Below are positions 25,601 to 38,498 of a stretch of DNA of 64,000 nt, one piece after another; within the stretch, counting starts at the first letter, position 1; every line of letters begins with the position of its first letter. Below the pieces are notes generated by a model. The model was not told the DNA's origin. It did not search any database and was given only the letters and a program-made list of their open reading frames with translations. Position numbers and translations under genes: made by a program. The DNA comes from Centropus unirufus (Eukaryota; Chordata; Aves; Cuculiformes; Centropidae). The stretch spans positions 1,469,459 through 1,533,458 of the forward strand of contig VYZI01000170.1 of NCBI GenBank assembly GCA_013397695.1. The letters are read 5' to 3'.

Positions 25601-26076
25601 CTTTGGGGTCTTTCCAAGCTGTTCATAGTATCCGAGCATCCACGGGGTTGGGGATGGGGCTGCTTGAGGCTGGTCCCCATGGAGAGAGGTGAGCAGTAAA
25701 CTTGGAAAGGTGGTGGGGAAAACAGATATTTAAGACAATTGGTTTGGAATTGTGCAGATATAGTTCACTGGTTGATGACTTGGTAGGAGTAAGTTTTAAC
25801 TTGTGGGGCGTTAGTCCAGCGCTCTAGCCTGTGGCTCACACTGCCCCATGTTATCAGCATGGGGGCTGATCCTTGCAGCCCAGTGACTGAACCTTCTGCA
25901 GGAACCGAGGAGGGAGAGGACAGTGAAGAAGGGCTGGTTACTGAGGTCATTTAAATTCTCCTTTTCCTGCTGAAATAATACAAAAGGACTGAGACAGGCA
26001 CTGACATTGGATCTCTACTATTTTTTGAAGCACAGTGCTATGTGGAGGACATACAAAGGTGTCATAGGTGAGGCTT

Positions 26077-26190
26077 AGAATAGAATCATAGAATGAATGG
26101 TTTGGATTGGAAGGAACCTTTGAATGTCATCTTGTCCAACCCCCCTGAGAAGCAGGAACATCTTTAACCAGATAATGTTGCTTGTCCTGA
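26077..26190 (-). mobile_element. CR1 3'-terminal fragment in PDLIM4 intron 1
   Basis: On the + strand it begins 'tagaatagaatcatagaatg' and continues 'tttggattggaaggaacc', then 'tgtccaacccccctgagaag'. This is the reverse complement of the CR1 3' terminus with its ATTCTATG repeats. Only about 110 bp remain, and similarity fades after 'ccagataatgttgcttgtcc'. The insertion is antisense to the gene and has no coding part. Confidence 0.9.
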
Positions 26191-29100
26191 GGGGATTAGG
26201 GAGAACAATATGCTTTTTGGAACAAAGCAGGAGGCTTCCCTCTCAGCTCACAAGAGCCCGGAGCTCCTTACTGGGGGACACCCTCTGCAAAGCTCGCCCT
26301 ACTCTGTGGTTACAATATTGTTTGCTGTGCCTGTTATGTTTCTTTTAGTATTTTCTGTTTATAAATATCCTTATGCATCTGCTTTCTTTTTCCCCAAGAA
26401 ACAAAGAAGCAGCTGCTTATTTTTCTGAAGGATTTAAATGCAGAACATTGCTATCTCTTGGCTTTATTCAAGTAGGGGAGAGCACTAAAAATGACACAGT
26501 TATGCTGTGCTCCCTCAGGCCATGCTGTGTGTGTGGCTGCCTCGAGCAGAGCACACAGAACGTGCTTCTATGGGCATAAAAAGAGCTGTGGAAGCGCAAG
26601 TGCCAGTGACCTCCCCAGCACGCTGGCTGCTCCTGCTTGTATTTCGTGCCCTGTTCCTTCCTGCTGAAGTGATTGGGTGATGGGTAGGGGGTATTCCACC
26701 GATAATGCCGTGTGGGATCTGCTGAATTGCCTCCTGAGGAGCTCACTCCCACAGACTCCGTCCCTGCCCTGGTCCCAGAGGACAGGTCCAGTGCGCTGCA
26801 CCCATTACTCTGAGTTGCTTTGGTTCACTCTCACTAAACCGTTCAGCTCTGCTGGATCGCATCCCAGGCTGTGCTTAAATATCCACTGTGCACCAGGGAC
26901 TCTGTGGGGTTGGCTAGACTGTCTTGTGCAACTTCACCCCAAGAATCCACCAGTTGGCTTTGGTTTGATGTCAATGGGAAAGTGTCTTCAAGTGCAGGGC
27001 AACAATAACCAGCAGGGTGTGTTAACTGGTGGCCAAGGGTTTACATCAGTGCTGTGTAAAGCTGTGGCTTTGGGAGCTCGGAGCTTCCAAATGAGGCAGG
27101 ATTCTTGTCTTTTTGAAAAAGAAAAACCTTTAGGGGAACTTTAATAATATTTATGTTTCTTTAAGCCTGCGGTGTTTGCAGTGGGTTTGGCTCTCACTGC
27201 TGTACCCTCTGCTGCTCTGAACATTTATCGAGGCTGTCACACCACGGCACAAGCAGAGCCCCGTGAGAGCTGGTGGCCTTGCAGGGAGTGAGATCCTGCG
27301 GGCTTCCTGCAGCATGAGGGCTCAGACCACCCCTCAGCTGTGGGACACTCCACCAGCTCCTTGCTCCAGCCCTGAGACACCAGCACCCACGAGTTCGCAG
27401 GGTGTGAGGGGCTGGGCTGGCTCCTTGCTAGCGTGCAACTGCCCTGCTTGAGCTCTTCAGTGGAGGAAAGCAGACAAACAGCCCAAATCCTGGCAGGTGC
27501 CCAACGTGGGCAAGATGAGGCATGGCCCCTTGTAGGGCACAGCGGGCCCTGGGGGACAGAGCCCGCATTTGTCCCTGCCCTATGAGCTGGGGCTTTGCTT
27601 TAGGGTACTCAGAGGTGCCCACAGAAAGGCAGGGTAGCAGCGGGGAGACTTCTCACACCCGCCTGCTTTACATATCCATCTGCATTCATTCAACCTTGGT
27701 TTTTAAAATGGTTCGTTCTCAGCATGGACTGATAATTTCAAATACAAACATCTTAGTGCCGGTTTTCCTAAGCCCATCCTAGACTCCAACCTTGGTTCCT
27801 TTGGAGGCCCCTTCCCAGAGCACAGGGCTCCAGGGACTTGGTGCCAGTTTTCTTTGTGGTGTTCTTCATAATGTGTTGAGTTCCTCTCAAAGCCAGGGGT
27901 GCTTTGTTCCAGTCGCACGCGCTGCAGTTACCACTCACAGCAGACACGAGCCCCTCGGGAGGGGAGGCATGAGGGCATGACTCTTGTCAAAGCTCCATCC
28001 CCAAACTCTGCGCTGCTGGGCTTTAATGTCCCTGTCCTGGGGGGACCTTACACTCACTCATGATGCACACAGCTGTAGTCACATTGCTTATAGCCCTGAA
28101 GAACTGGACTTGCGTGCAAAACAAGGTTTATTGCTTGAACAAAAACCCCCGCGGTGGTTTGTCTCAGAGGATGTTCTCGGAGCTGTTGGGCAGCAGCTGG
28201 CCTTTGTGCAGAGAAGTGGCTGGTTCTGGGTTGAGCCCATCGCTGCTGGGCATGGGTGCTGCATGAACAAGGCAGCCACGTCCCTCCTGCTCCTTCCTTG
28301 GGTCTTTGCTCATTTCCATGTGACAACAGAGAGTCATGTTTCCTGGACCTTTCGCTCCAAGTGTAGAGTCAGTTACAAAAATTACTGTATTTAAAATTAT
28401 ATCCTTGTCCTTATGGGGATCCAGGGGTTTGCACTGGGCTATCTGCATGGGCTGAAGCATGAATCCCCCTGCATGAGGATTCAAACATAGTCCTGATCCA
28501 AAATCTGGCTTGTAGGTCTTTTTGTGGCATGTTCGGTGTCAATAGCTTTGCACAGCTGCGAGGTAGAGAACTTGGATTGAAGCATTTTAAACATTATTCA
28601 CCACAATCCAAACTTTGGTCCTGATAGACATTACAAATCTGATTCCCAAGCTGCTGTGACACTGATGCTGTATCTCAAATTAACGAGTTCTTGGAGTGCA
28701 GCTCTATCTCAAGGCCTCAGTCATCTCCAGAGCTAGCAGAAAATGCTAATATACAGATACTGCCAAAATACTTTTAAATAAACCAGAATCTAAAAATAGG
28801 AAACAGCTAAGAGAGGGATTTAAGAACAGCTCGTTCTCCAAGGAAGCTGCAATCTGGTTAAGATCAGGGCAAGGAGAAAAATCCAGTGGACATGTAGACA
28901 GCATTGAACAGACAAGAACAAAATACAGCTGTCCTGGGTCAAACTGAAGGTCTGTAAGTCGAAGAGCCTGCTGGCAGCTGGGACTGTGGGGCAGAGGGAA
29001 ACAGATAACAAGAGGGAAGCAGACAACAGCCAAGTGCATGGAGATGCTTCCTTGGAGATGCTGGTTGAGATTCTGACTGGCCTTCTGGTGGGTCTGGCAG

Positions 29101-30744
29101 CTTCCAGATCTGTAGAAGGCCCCTAATGCTCTTTGGATGCCACCTCTTGCAAGGGTTCAAAGAGCTCAATAGGACAAATGCGTGCCAGGGAAAAAACAAA
29201 CCTACCCTGGGTTGAAATGTGCTGTGGCAGAGCCTTACAGCTACTGTGTGCTGTGTTTGGAAATAGCTCCCGTTGTTTGCTCTGAGCTGAGTCACAGGGG
29301 AGCCTGTGAGCAGGGAAGGAGTTGGCCAGGCAGGTTGTTTTAGAGCAAAATAGCCTGGCTGAAACTATTGAAGACCAAATGGCAAATGCTGATTTACTCT
29401 GACAACACAACAAAAGGCTTAATTCAGGCTGCCAGTTCTACTTAAATGTACAGAAGTGGTTTGGAGCTCCTCAAATACCTTCAGGTTCATGTTTCAGTGG
29501 TATCATGACCATAAGACGAAAACAAGGAGGCATGTGTGCCTCCCTTTTGAAAAGGCTGCATGTTTAATGATGCCCTTGGTGGTCCAGGGGGCTGGTGGGC
29601 ACCACGGAGCAGACAGCTGGCAATTGGTCTTAAAGTGTCTGAAAAACCTTACCTGTGTTGTTGGTGTCTGGTTGCCCCTATGTTCCAAGGTAAACTGCAT
29701 CCGAGAGGAGATGGAGGGTAGGGCAGTGATCCTTTGCCTGGATCTTTTGAGCAGGGCTGGGTGGAGCAGAAACCCATTGTCTGAGATGGGATTGGACCCA
29801 TGCAAAGGAAGAATAAACAGAGTGAAAGCATTATCATGCTCTACATGCGGTGAGAATCACTGCTGTACTTTCTCACTTGCTGAGCCTTGTGGTTGGTTAG
29901 CAAAGCATTAGCAGGCGATCGGAGTGACTGAAGATGAAATTATAGGGCAAGCACATAACTATTAATAGCTTAGACACATTTACCTGTTCTGCCTATGCCT
30001 TGCATCATTTTGTTTTATGACAAGAATTAAAATCGTATTTGGAATGATGTAAATTAAATGGTAATTTCTCCAGAAACACTTTCATGGGCTGAAGATCTGG
30101 TTTCATGGCTGGCCACAAATAGTACCTGGACCTGTCATTAGCTCCTCACGCTAGGCATTAGGAGTTTTGTAAGGTTCCAGCATCCCTACAAAACCAGGGG
30201 GAAAGAGCTGTGGAGATTTAACAAGCTGCATATTCCATGCAGGACTAGAAAGGGATAAGTCATTGCAATGATGGTCAGGAAAAACTCATGTCAAATGTGG
30301 CCTCTCCCCAGGAAGCAATTAGGGTGACTGCGGTCATCTCCTAATTAAGTAGTTAGCCAAAGAGGAGGGTTCCATGTGCTTTTCAGGGATTGGCTCTGGC
30401 AGCAGGACTGAAGGCCTCCAAGCCTAAAGCACCTCTCTTGAAAGAGGGTTTGCATTATTTGAAGCAAGAGACAAATCTGAAAAGAGGACCTGGCCACACG
30501 CTGACTGGGCTTGACAGAAATCTCTTGTTCTAAGAGCATTGTCATAGAGGGTGGCCCTTGGAGAACCAGAGCTGACTCGAGCTCTGACTCTGACATCCAA
30601 CCTCCTGTAGATGCCATTGGTGTAGGCAAAACACACATGGTTTCTCAGGAATAACTGTTCCCTTCATCTGCTGCATATTCCAAGTAACTGAACCTTTTAA
30701 AACCATGCATTCTTTTGACTAACCCTTTTATTTTCCCTGCCTAG

Positions 30745-30896
30745 ATTAACCCTGGCAGTAAAGCAGCCATGGCAAACCTGTGCCCAGGAGATGTTATTTT
30801 GGCAATTAACGGAGAGAGCACGGAGAGCATGACGCACCTAGAGGCACAGAACAAGATCAAAGCGTGCATGGACCAGCTCCTGCTCTCTGTGAACAG
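30745..30896 (+). CDS. PDLIM4: PDLIM4 coding exon 2: core of the PDZ domain (residues 32-81 plus two bases of codon 82)
   Basis: The acceptor is ctgcctag|att after a pyrimidine tract, and the donor is acag|gtaggt. The 152 nt encode INPGSKAAMANLCPGDVILA, then INGESTESMTHLEAQNKIKA, and on to SVN. This is the PDZ core with the LCPGD turn and the helix B segment beginning at His62. The match to vertebrate PDLIM4 is nearly continuous. The first residues (INPG) differ from the mammalian VHAG, as expected of an orthologue in another class. The exon leaves two bases (AG) of the Arg82 codon. Confidence 0.97.
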
Positions 30897-33800
30897 GTAG
30901 GTCCTCTACTATTTGTTGTGCTTTTGGGTCAACTTTGCTTGGCTCTTCTGCAGAAGGTTTGCAGATGGCCACGGAGCCCGTGTGCCCTCGGGTTCAGTTC
31001 TTGGTGGATCCCTGTGGTCATTTGAAGGTCCTGGCAAATTCACTTTTCTAAAATATCTCAAAGCAAAATGAAGGATTGGTGTTTTGGGTTTTTTTTTTTG
31101 GTTTGTTTTTTTTTTTCACTTTCCACTGGAATTAATTCTGTAGCTAATAGTTCCTAATACAAATCAAAAATGACCCCATCAGAAATGAGTGCTCCTTATA
31201 AGGCTCATGGATGACTGATGTTATCTATAATAGATTTCAATAAGTTTATACAACTTTCCACTTCAGATTAAAAAGGCATTTCCTGCTATAAAGAGCTATC
31301 ACTTAATGTTTATAGTTTTTGTGGAAAACATGTAGTTTCTGACTGGAAGCCTGGGCAGTGGGGAAGGAGCGTGCCGTAAATGGAGCAGAGCCTTGTTGGT
31401 TCCACATGGCTCATCAGACAGTGGTGTCCAAACTGCCTGGCTGAAGCAGAGTTCTCCGAGCTCAGCCTGTGCTCTAGGGATGATGTGGCTTCAGTAATAG
31501 GAAAGAAATTAAAACGGAAAACGAGGAAAAGCCTTTGCACAGGTAGGATTTCCCTTGGCTGAGGAGGACAGTCAATTTGCTCTCCATTAGGAGCAGTTAC
31601 AGGGACTTTGGATGGTCATCTCCCCACACCCAGGCTGTACCCAGGGCAGGACAAGGGTCCCCTTGCTGGCCATCCACAGGTTGTTGGAGCTTTCCTTGGG
31701 AGAGGTGGAAATCCTCATGCAGTGATGGAGGGTAATGGAACCACCAACTGCTGAAGTGGTTTGGCAGCAGAATAGCTTTGTCAGGAGTTAAAGTTCTGCT
31801 GAGAACAGCTTTCACCTGCGGTGTGATGTATTCTCCTGTATTAGAGCTCCTACTGCACGAATTTATGGGCTGAATTTCTACTTTTACACCCTAGTTTAGC
31901 TACCAGTATCAGTTGGTGACCGGAACTGTTCAGCATGGGGTGGCTCTCCTCAAGGAGATCACACAGTTGGGTTGGTTAGATGACTCCTCTGAGAGCAAAC
32001 GCACCCCGACCATGCCCTGAGGAGCTTGTGGGAGTGGCCTCTCTCTTGATAGGAAAAACTCACTAGTTTATTTTTCTACAGTAAGGAAAGAGCCTTAGTA
32101 ATGCTTTTTTCGGTTGATATTTAGTTTGGCCCAAAGCAGGTACTTTGTGACATGGCTCTTGGATCTCTCTCCTGTTTCCCAAATGACCTGTTGGATCCAG
32201 ACAACTCTGCCCAGCAGTTTGTCATCACTGGGAGTGTGTCCAGTGCTACCTCCTTGGCCTGAGCAGATTCCTGCCCTGGGACCTGCCTCCTGCAGAGCAG
32301 AGTGACCTGGTGCAAGTGAGGGAACCCAATCCTGGGGCAGCGTTGCCTTGTGTATGTCCAGCATCTGCTGTTGGTAAGAGCTGCAGATCACTGCCCTGGG
32401 CTCTGCTGTGAGGTTGAGCTCCAGGAAAGCCCTGTGTGCGGAGGCACGGACTAACATCTTCCCCCTCAGGCAGAAGGATGCTGTCTCTACAAGCAGAATC
32501 CTCTGTGTGCTGCCTTCAGCAAAATATAGTTCTCAGCACAAGGGAATTGAGTGTTTGAAAAATATTTGAAATAAGCTCTGTTGTAAGTCTTTACTGGAGA
32601 TGTATGAAATTTGGTGTTAATTCTGTTTTACCAAAGGTGGCTCCCTCCTACTGGGCATGTGTGCCAAGGGAAGGCAGGGAGCTGGGCAGGGAGCCTGGCA
32701 GCAAACGGTGTCCAGCCCCTGGGTTTCTTCCGTCCCGTGCCCTTTCTCCATGAACCCTTGGCATTCTGTGTTACCGAGTTACAGAACAAGACTGGTTTTG
32801 TTTTCAGTCTGTGGTCAGTGAATGCCCTTTGACTAGAAAGCTCAGTAGGAAAATCAGAAAGGGGGGGGAAGATGTGGGGAGGGCTGACCATTTGTGGGCA
32901 GAATAAATAATTAGCGTGTAAGACACTCCCATGCAGTGCAGGCAACCTCTCTCCCTTGTTCTTGGGAGGCAATAAGTGGAATTTCTGTTGCAACACAAAC
33001 TGTGGCCACGACCGTGTGGCTGGACTTGCAAAAAGATTGGAGCATCTATCGTTAGCGTGGTCTGTCATGAGGAACCTCACACTGGGGTTGATGGTTTTCT
33101 TACCCAGCTGCATGTCAGAATCTGTTCCTCTAGTCAGTCTGGGAGGAGGAAACAGGGAGTTTCATGTCAAATGTGAACATGTAATTTCGAAACACCATAG
33201 TGGAAAGCAGCACCCAGAGCGCCTCCCCCCAGCTCTGCTGGCTGGAGGACGATGCCAGCTGTTGGGAAGCACATCTGCTGTGGCTTCACTTGCTGGGAGC
33301 TGTGCTGAGCTTCGCAGGGAGGTGGGGGGTCAGCGGCCCCGGGACATCTGAGGAAGTGAAGTTTTGAGGCAGCAGGAAAAATCTACATTGCAAACGACGT
33401 GGCTATGTTGGCAGAAAGGAGCCACATCCTTTCCTAGCGTATCTGGCACGGTTGTGAGGCAGCTCCTGGGAAACTGGAGGAACATTTGTTTTGTCTCCTT
33501 GGGACACTGTTCCCCTAGAGTGTTTGTGAACCCCACAGCAGGCAGGAGGTGGCTCTAACAATACGGGCTGCTGGTTTGCAAAGAAAAGCAGAGCTCAGGG
33601 CAGCTCTGCATCTGATCTCTCACTGGGTTTCGGGGAGGCTGTGGGGGGCTGTGGGGGGCATTGGCAGCAGAACACCCAGCGTGGTGAGAAGCTGGCAGAG
33701 CCTGGGCGTTCTGTCTCCAGACGGTGGTCACCTGGGATGGAAAAGCTGTTTGGTTTTTTGTCGGTAACAAAGGAATCCAGCAACACAGCCTTGATAGATC

Positions 33801-36800
33801 ACATCTGGATTCTCTGTGGTGATGTATGTTCATGTGAACAAGTACTTGCACATTAAAATCAATACTATTTCTCACAATCAACCCTTCCTTATCCTGGAAG
33901 ACAGTCGGTGTCCAGTCAAGTGCATGCAGCAAGCTTACAGATATCCAGAGCAGCAGTGCAGCTTGCCCTGTGCTTACTTATTAGTGTGTATTTCCATATC
34001 TCTTGAAGAAAGCCTTCCCAGCACCTCTGAACATCAACATCTCTCGTGGTTATACTGCAGCCCTGCGTATTGGGGAAGGCTTGTTACTTCAAATTGTGTT
34101 TTGACTCAAAAGCAGCCATAAAATTGGGTTGGAGCTGTGCTTCGCTGAAACCACTGTTTGAGAACAGACATTTGAGAGCCCAAAATGGGCCTTGGGTACT
34201 GGGCAGGAGACCTTGGGGCATTGCTGATGCTGTTCCTGGTGATGCACACTGCTGGAAAGTCCTTGGCAGCACTGCCCAGCACTGCCTGTCTGTGCCAGAA
34301 CAGGAAGGTGAACCAGGAAGGTGGTTCTGAAGCTTTTGTCACCTGCCAGCTGGGACCACGAAGGCTTGTGCTGCATCCTTCCTGGAAGAGCTGGCCCCAA
34401 GCCCACACTGGGAAAACTGCTGGGAAGGAGACTACCAACCCCTGCGTCCCTGCAGAACGTGTAAAGTGCAGAGAGCCAGTGTGGACTGAATCACCAAGTT
34501 CTGCTGAGCCTGCTTGGAGAATCCGAGTATACAGATTTTGTATTTATTCCTGCTCTCTGTGCAGAGAGAAAATCTCTATGGGAGAAAGCATAATAATGAG
34601 TCTTTTGGACATGTAGCCCCTAAAATCCTGAGAACCTCACATAGACCTCGCATAGCTGACATTCTTCCAAGTCCCCTTCCCATCTTCCCCCACTTATGGA
34701 GGTTTTGTTGGGGTCTGTTTGCTGTGAGCCATACAGGCAGGAGGATGGGAAGGATGACAATATATGATGTACTTTTACTGGAAACTTGAAAACAACTGAA
34801 AAAGTGAATCACAGCTTCCCCTTTGGAGCTCCTTGAGGACTAATAGAGAGGAAAACCGGCAGATTTCCAGAGCCTGGATACAGTGATGGCTTCAGCTGAG
34901 AGGAATGAAGGGAGGAGAAATCCCACAGCTTCTTCTTCACGTACCCTGGATGAGCAGGGTCCATTGGAGCACACAGCTGCTTTCACAGCAGGTGAAAGCT
35001 CCACATCAGGCTGCAGGGAAGGCTTCATCACCTCAGAGTTATCACGGCAAGGTTCCCAGTCCTGGAGACTCACCAGCTCTAACTACTTCCAGACTTGATT
35101 CAACTCCTAGAAGACTAATGGTGTTAAAAATCGATCCTGACCATAGCAATGTGCTATCATGGGAGATGAGCAGTGCTCAGGAGATGGGCAGGAACCTGGA
35201 GTCACCACCCCCAGAAGGGACTGTGTGCTGGAGGCTCGCGTAGCTGTCACTCGCTCACACCTGCGTGGCTGCACAAGAGCAGACGGCAGCATCCCAGGTC
35301 TGGGCTGGCCCTTTCCCAAGTGCTATGTGTTAGTTTATAAGGGGATGGAGAAATTAGAAATTCAATAAGACCCAGGAATTCTTGCAACTTTTAAAAGCAG
35401 CTCTGCAAATGCAAAGACCCAGACTTGCAGAACGTTACCAGGTGAAAAAACATTTTGGTAGAACGTTTGAGCATATGCAAGTAATCTTTCCAGAATGATG
35501 TTGAGTCTTTTAGAAAACAAATCATGGGATAAAAGGTGTCTGCAGCTTTATTTTTGTAGTTGTGTCTTGTTCGTGGGTCCATTTCCCACGAAGGCCTGCG
35601 CTGGAGGCCTGGCGCTAACCTAGGTCAAGTTATTTTTCTTAGGGTTGTACTAGCAGCCATTAAAACAGAGTAGGGTGTCGTTAGTGCAAGGTAATGATTT
35701 CCACGTAGCTGACTTTAATTCCCTACAACACATCTGAAAGCGCTTTTCCCCATCCTAGAGCTGTAAATTAAACATCTGAACATCTAAACGGAACATTTGA
35801 GTGGAACGTCTGATCTCTCACCCATTACGTTAGAAAAGTGTGATTTGTTTTCGCTGTTGCCTAAACACGGAGCTCTGCCTGTTGGTTGCATGAACCTGCT
35901 GCCAGGGTGGCTTCAGCTGGCTGTGGTTCACTCCAGGTCTCCACTGCCCCAGGGTTTGCTCGGCTCCCCTGTCCTCACGGACTGCAGAGAGCCCTTTGCT
36001 AATGGTCCTGCCGGGAATTTGGGCACAGGGGGGTCCTGCAGCAGGACTGGGGGGCTCGGAGCATCAGCTGAAATTAAGCATCGCGCTCTCAGACAGGGCC
36101 ATCTCTTCATTAATTTGGATTGCCTTATATCCCACTGTTCCATAGGAAAAGAGGGAGCATAAATGTTCATCAAACTTATGGCTTGCATTTTTATTTGGTG
36201 ATGGTGGTGTTTCTCCCCGTCCCCTTTGCTTTGCCTTTAAAAGTGCTAAATAGAACCTAGATTGTGCTGTATCAGCTTGATTCCTGAGTGGTCCAAGTGG
36301 AAGCCGTGGCTGAGGTGAGCCTGGCTTTGCTCAGACCATCACTGGAAGCTGGACAAGGCTGTCTTGCTTGTACCAAGGGCTGTTGGTTGCTCTAAAGAAC
36401 TGATGGTGAAGCCTTGAGTTTAATCATTAAAAGCATTAACTACACGTGGACTTCTTTTTTTTTTTTTTTTTTTTTTTGTGACTTTCATTAAGTGTGAAGA
36501 AGCCTATAACACTCTTTTTTTTTTTTTTTTTTTTTTTGGTGGGGGAAAGCACAAGTTCAGGTACTTTGTGGGACAGCCAGTGTGATCTTTGTTCATTTAG
36601 GGTATTAGGAACTGGGACTCTCCAAGTAGAAAGCCTGGCAGCACACCCGTGGCCAAACACCGTAACTTAATGAAAAGCGGATTTACTGTTATCACTCTTA
36701 TCTGCTGCAATCAGGATCGCTTTCCGCGTCTTGGTTCTTATTTACTGGCAAACTGAAGTCTTCAGGGATCTGCTAAGCCGTGCTTGGTATGTGGGCTCCA

Positions 36801-38413
36801 GAGCTGAGCGAGGGGATTGTCATGACCGCCCCTTCTCAGCAGCAGTGCAAGCACCCGTTGGGCGGATTTGGTGTCAGGACAAAAGCACGGAAATTATAAT
36901 GATGGTCTCTAATGATGTAATTAGGCATTTCATTGTTCTGGGCCTCTGGATGAAATTCTCAATGTGGAAGCAATATGTGCAATGCTGGATTGTGGCAAAA
37001 AAATGAGTTGGGATTGCTGGGAATGCTGGCGTTCCTGGGAAGGCCAGCTTCCTTTACTGAAAAAAAGCTGGAAAGACCAGCTTAAAAAAAAGGGTCCTGA
37101 CCTCAAAAATTAAAATAATTGTGGGAAAGGTAATTAATTAGAACAAGAAATGTAGTTATGAGAGAGAGCAAGTTCTTTCCTGGTGAAAAAGCTGATGGTA
37201 GGTAGTGGTTTGCAACACAAAAGCTTAAATCCTCAGGGAATAGATCCAAAGTGTTAAAGCCATGGGAGTCTTTCCTTCAACGGGTTTTGGGTCAGCCTGA
37301 GCCTTTGGAAAGGGAGATTTGTTTGCTGACTGGTTGAGGTGCAGAATACCAAAGGTAAAAATCAACCTCAAGGGTTCCTGGGTTAAAGCCATGCTCCTTA
37401 TTTTTCTGAGCTGGACTCTGCAGGTAATTCAGCCAAAGCTGAATGTGGCAGGGGTCAGAGCCCAGGGAAGGATGTTCAGCTACGGTGTGTGATCTGTGCC
37501 AAGAGCTCCCATTGTCCTTGAGCCGTGCATACACAGGTTGTGAGGATAAACAGAGGAGTTGGAATTTGAAAACTTTATATTGTGTGTCATGTACTTTCTG
37601 TCACCCAAAACAACCTCTTAGCATCCAGAAAAGCTCATGTACATGCCTGCTGGACCTTGCCTAAGCCCATGCCACGTCCCCATGCTCTGAGCATCCCAGC
37701 CATGTCCATAGCCACCTTGGGAGGAAAACTGATGAGGCACATGGAAAATCTTGGGGCAGGAGCAGCATCCTACTCTGGCTTGGCAGAACTGAAGATCCAT
37801 TTGTGAATGGAAACTGGTTTTTTAGGGCTTCTTTTTTATCCAGCACCTGTATTGAAAGCATCAAGATGATTCATACAGGTTCATGTAAGCCTTCTTCTCA
37901 AAGGTGTTTATGTAGTTTCTCTTGTGGGCTAGTGTATAGGGAATATGCACGTTATATATACAGAGACAAACACAATTGGAACACATTAAGGGATTCTGGG
38001 CCAGAACAAAGGGGCAAAGCCGGGAGTATGCAAAACAAGAGCTTCACAAGCCTCTTCACTAATTTACTCAACTGAAATTATTTTGTATTTTAAACTCCAC
38101 ATTAAGTAGGAGCCTGTAGTTCAAGAATGGTTTTGAGTTTCATGATTTTAGTAGGGTGGAACTGGCGTCTTCTCTGTTTACCACTGTGCTGTTTCTGTGG
38201 ATAATTTTAGGCAAACATGTATGTACAGCCCTTCTCTGGCAGACCTATACACTATAGATATGTTTGGGTTGGGGTTCAATTGTTTTTTTTTAAGAAGCTT
38301 GGTTGTTCTTGCTTGGGGATTTCTGTATGGTTTTGTTTGTTTTAAAGCCATTTCAGTTGCAAATTCAGAAATTTTTTTTAAAGTAATTCCAGTTCACTTA
38401 TTTCCCATTGCAG
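30897..38413 (+). other. PDLIM4: PDLIM4 intron 2 (7.5 kb)
   Basis: GT-AG intron, phase 2. It holds T-rich runs near 31085-31117, a palindromic CArG box (31194-31203), a G-quadruplex motif (33625-33658) and the twin poly(T) tracts. I see no coding sequence. Confidence 0.9.
36455..36537. repeat. Twin poly(T) tracts, 23 T each, in intron 2
   Basis: The runs lie at 36455-36477 and 36515-36537, both exactly 23 T and spaced 60 bp start to start. The 37 bp between them are unique. I see no target-site duplication or retrocopy body next to either tract. Confidence 0.93.
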
Positions 38414-38498
38414 AGCTGAAGGGAAGACCTGGTCCAGCCCAGTTCTGGAAGATGGCAAGGCTCAAGCATACCGGATCAACATCGACCCAGAAGCGCAG
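38414..38498 (+). CDS. PDLIM4: PDLIM4 coding exon 3: end of PDZ domain and start of linker (residues 82-110)
   Basis: The acceptor is cattgcag|agct and the donor is gcgcag|gtacag. The 85 nt encode the end of Arg82, then AEGKTWSSPVLEDGKAQAYR and INIDPEAQ. The KAQAYRINIDPE stretch is conserved across PDLIM4 proteins. The exon ends in phase 0. Its length is not a multiple of three, so skipping it would shift the frame. Confidence 0.96.

Larger units (their letters stand above)
16541..30744 (+). other. PDLIM4: PDLIM4 intron 1 (14.2 kb)
   Basis: GT-AG intron, phase 0. It holds the tail of the CpG island, the alternating TA/CA tract, a three-copy TAATTGTCTA palindromic cluster (18404-18440), the antisense CR1 fragment (26077-26190) and a MEF2-consensus sequence (28790-28799). 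No nested gene or alternative coding exon is recognisable. Confidence 0.9.
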
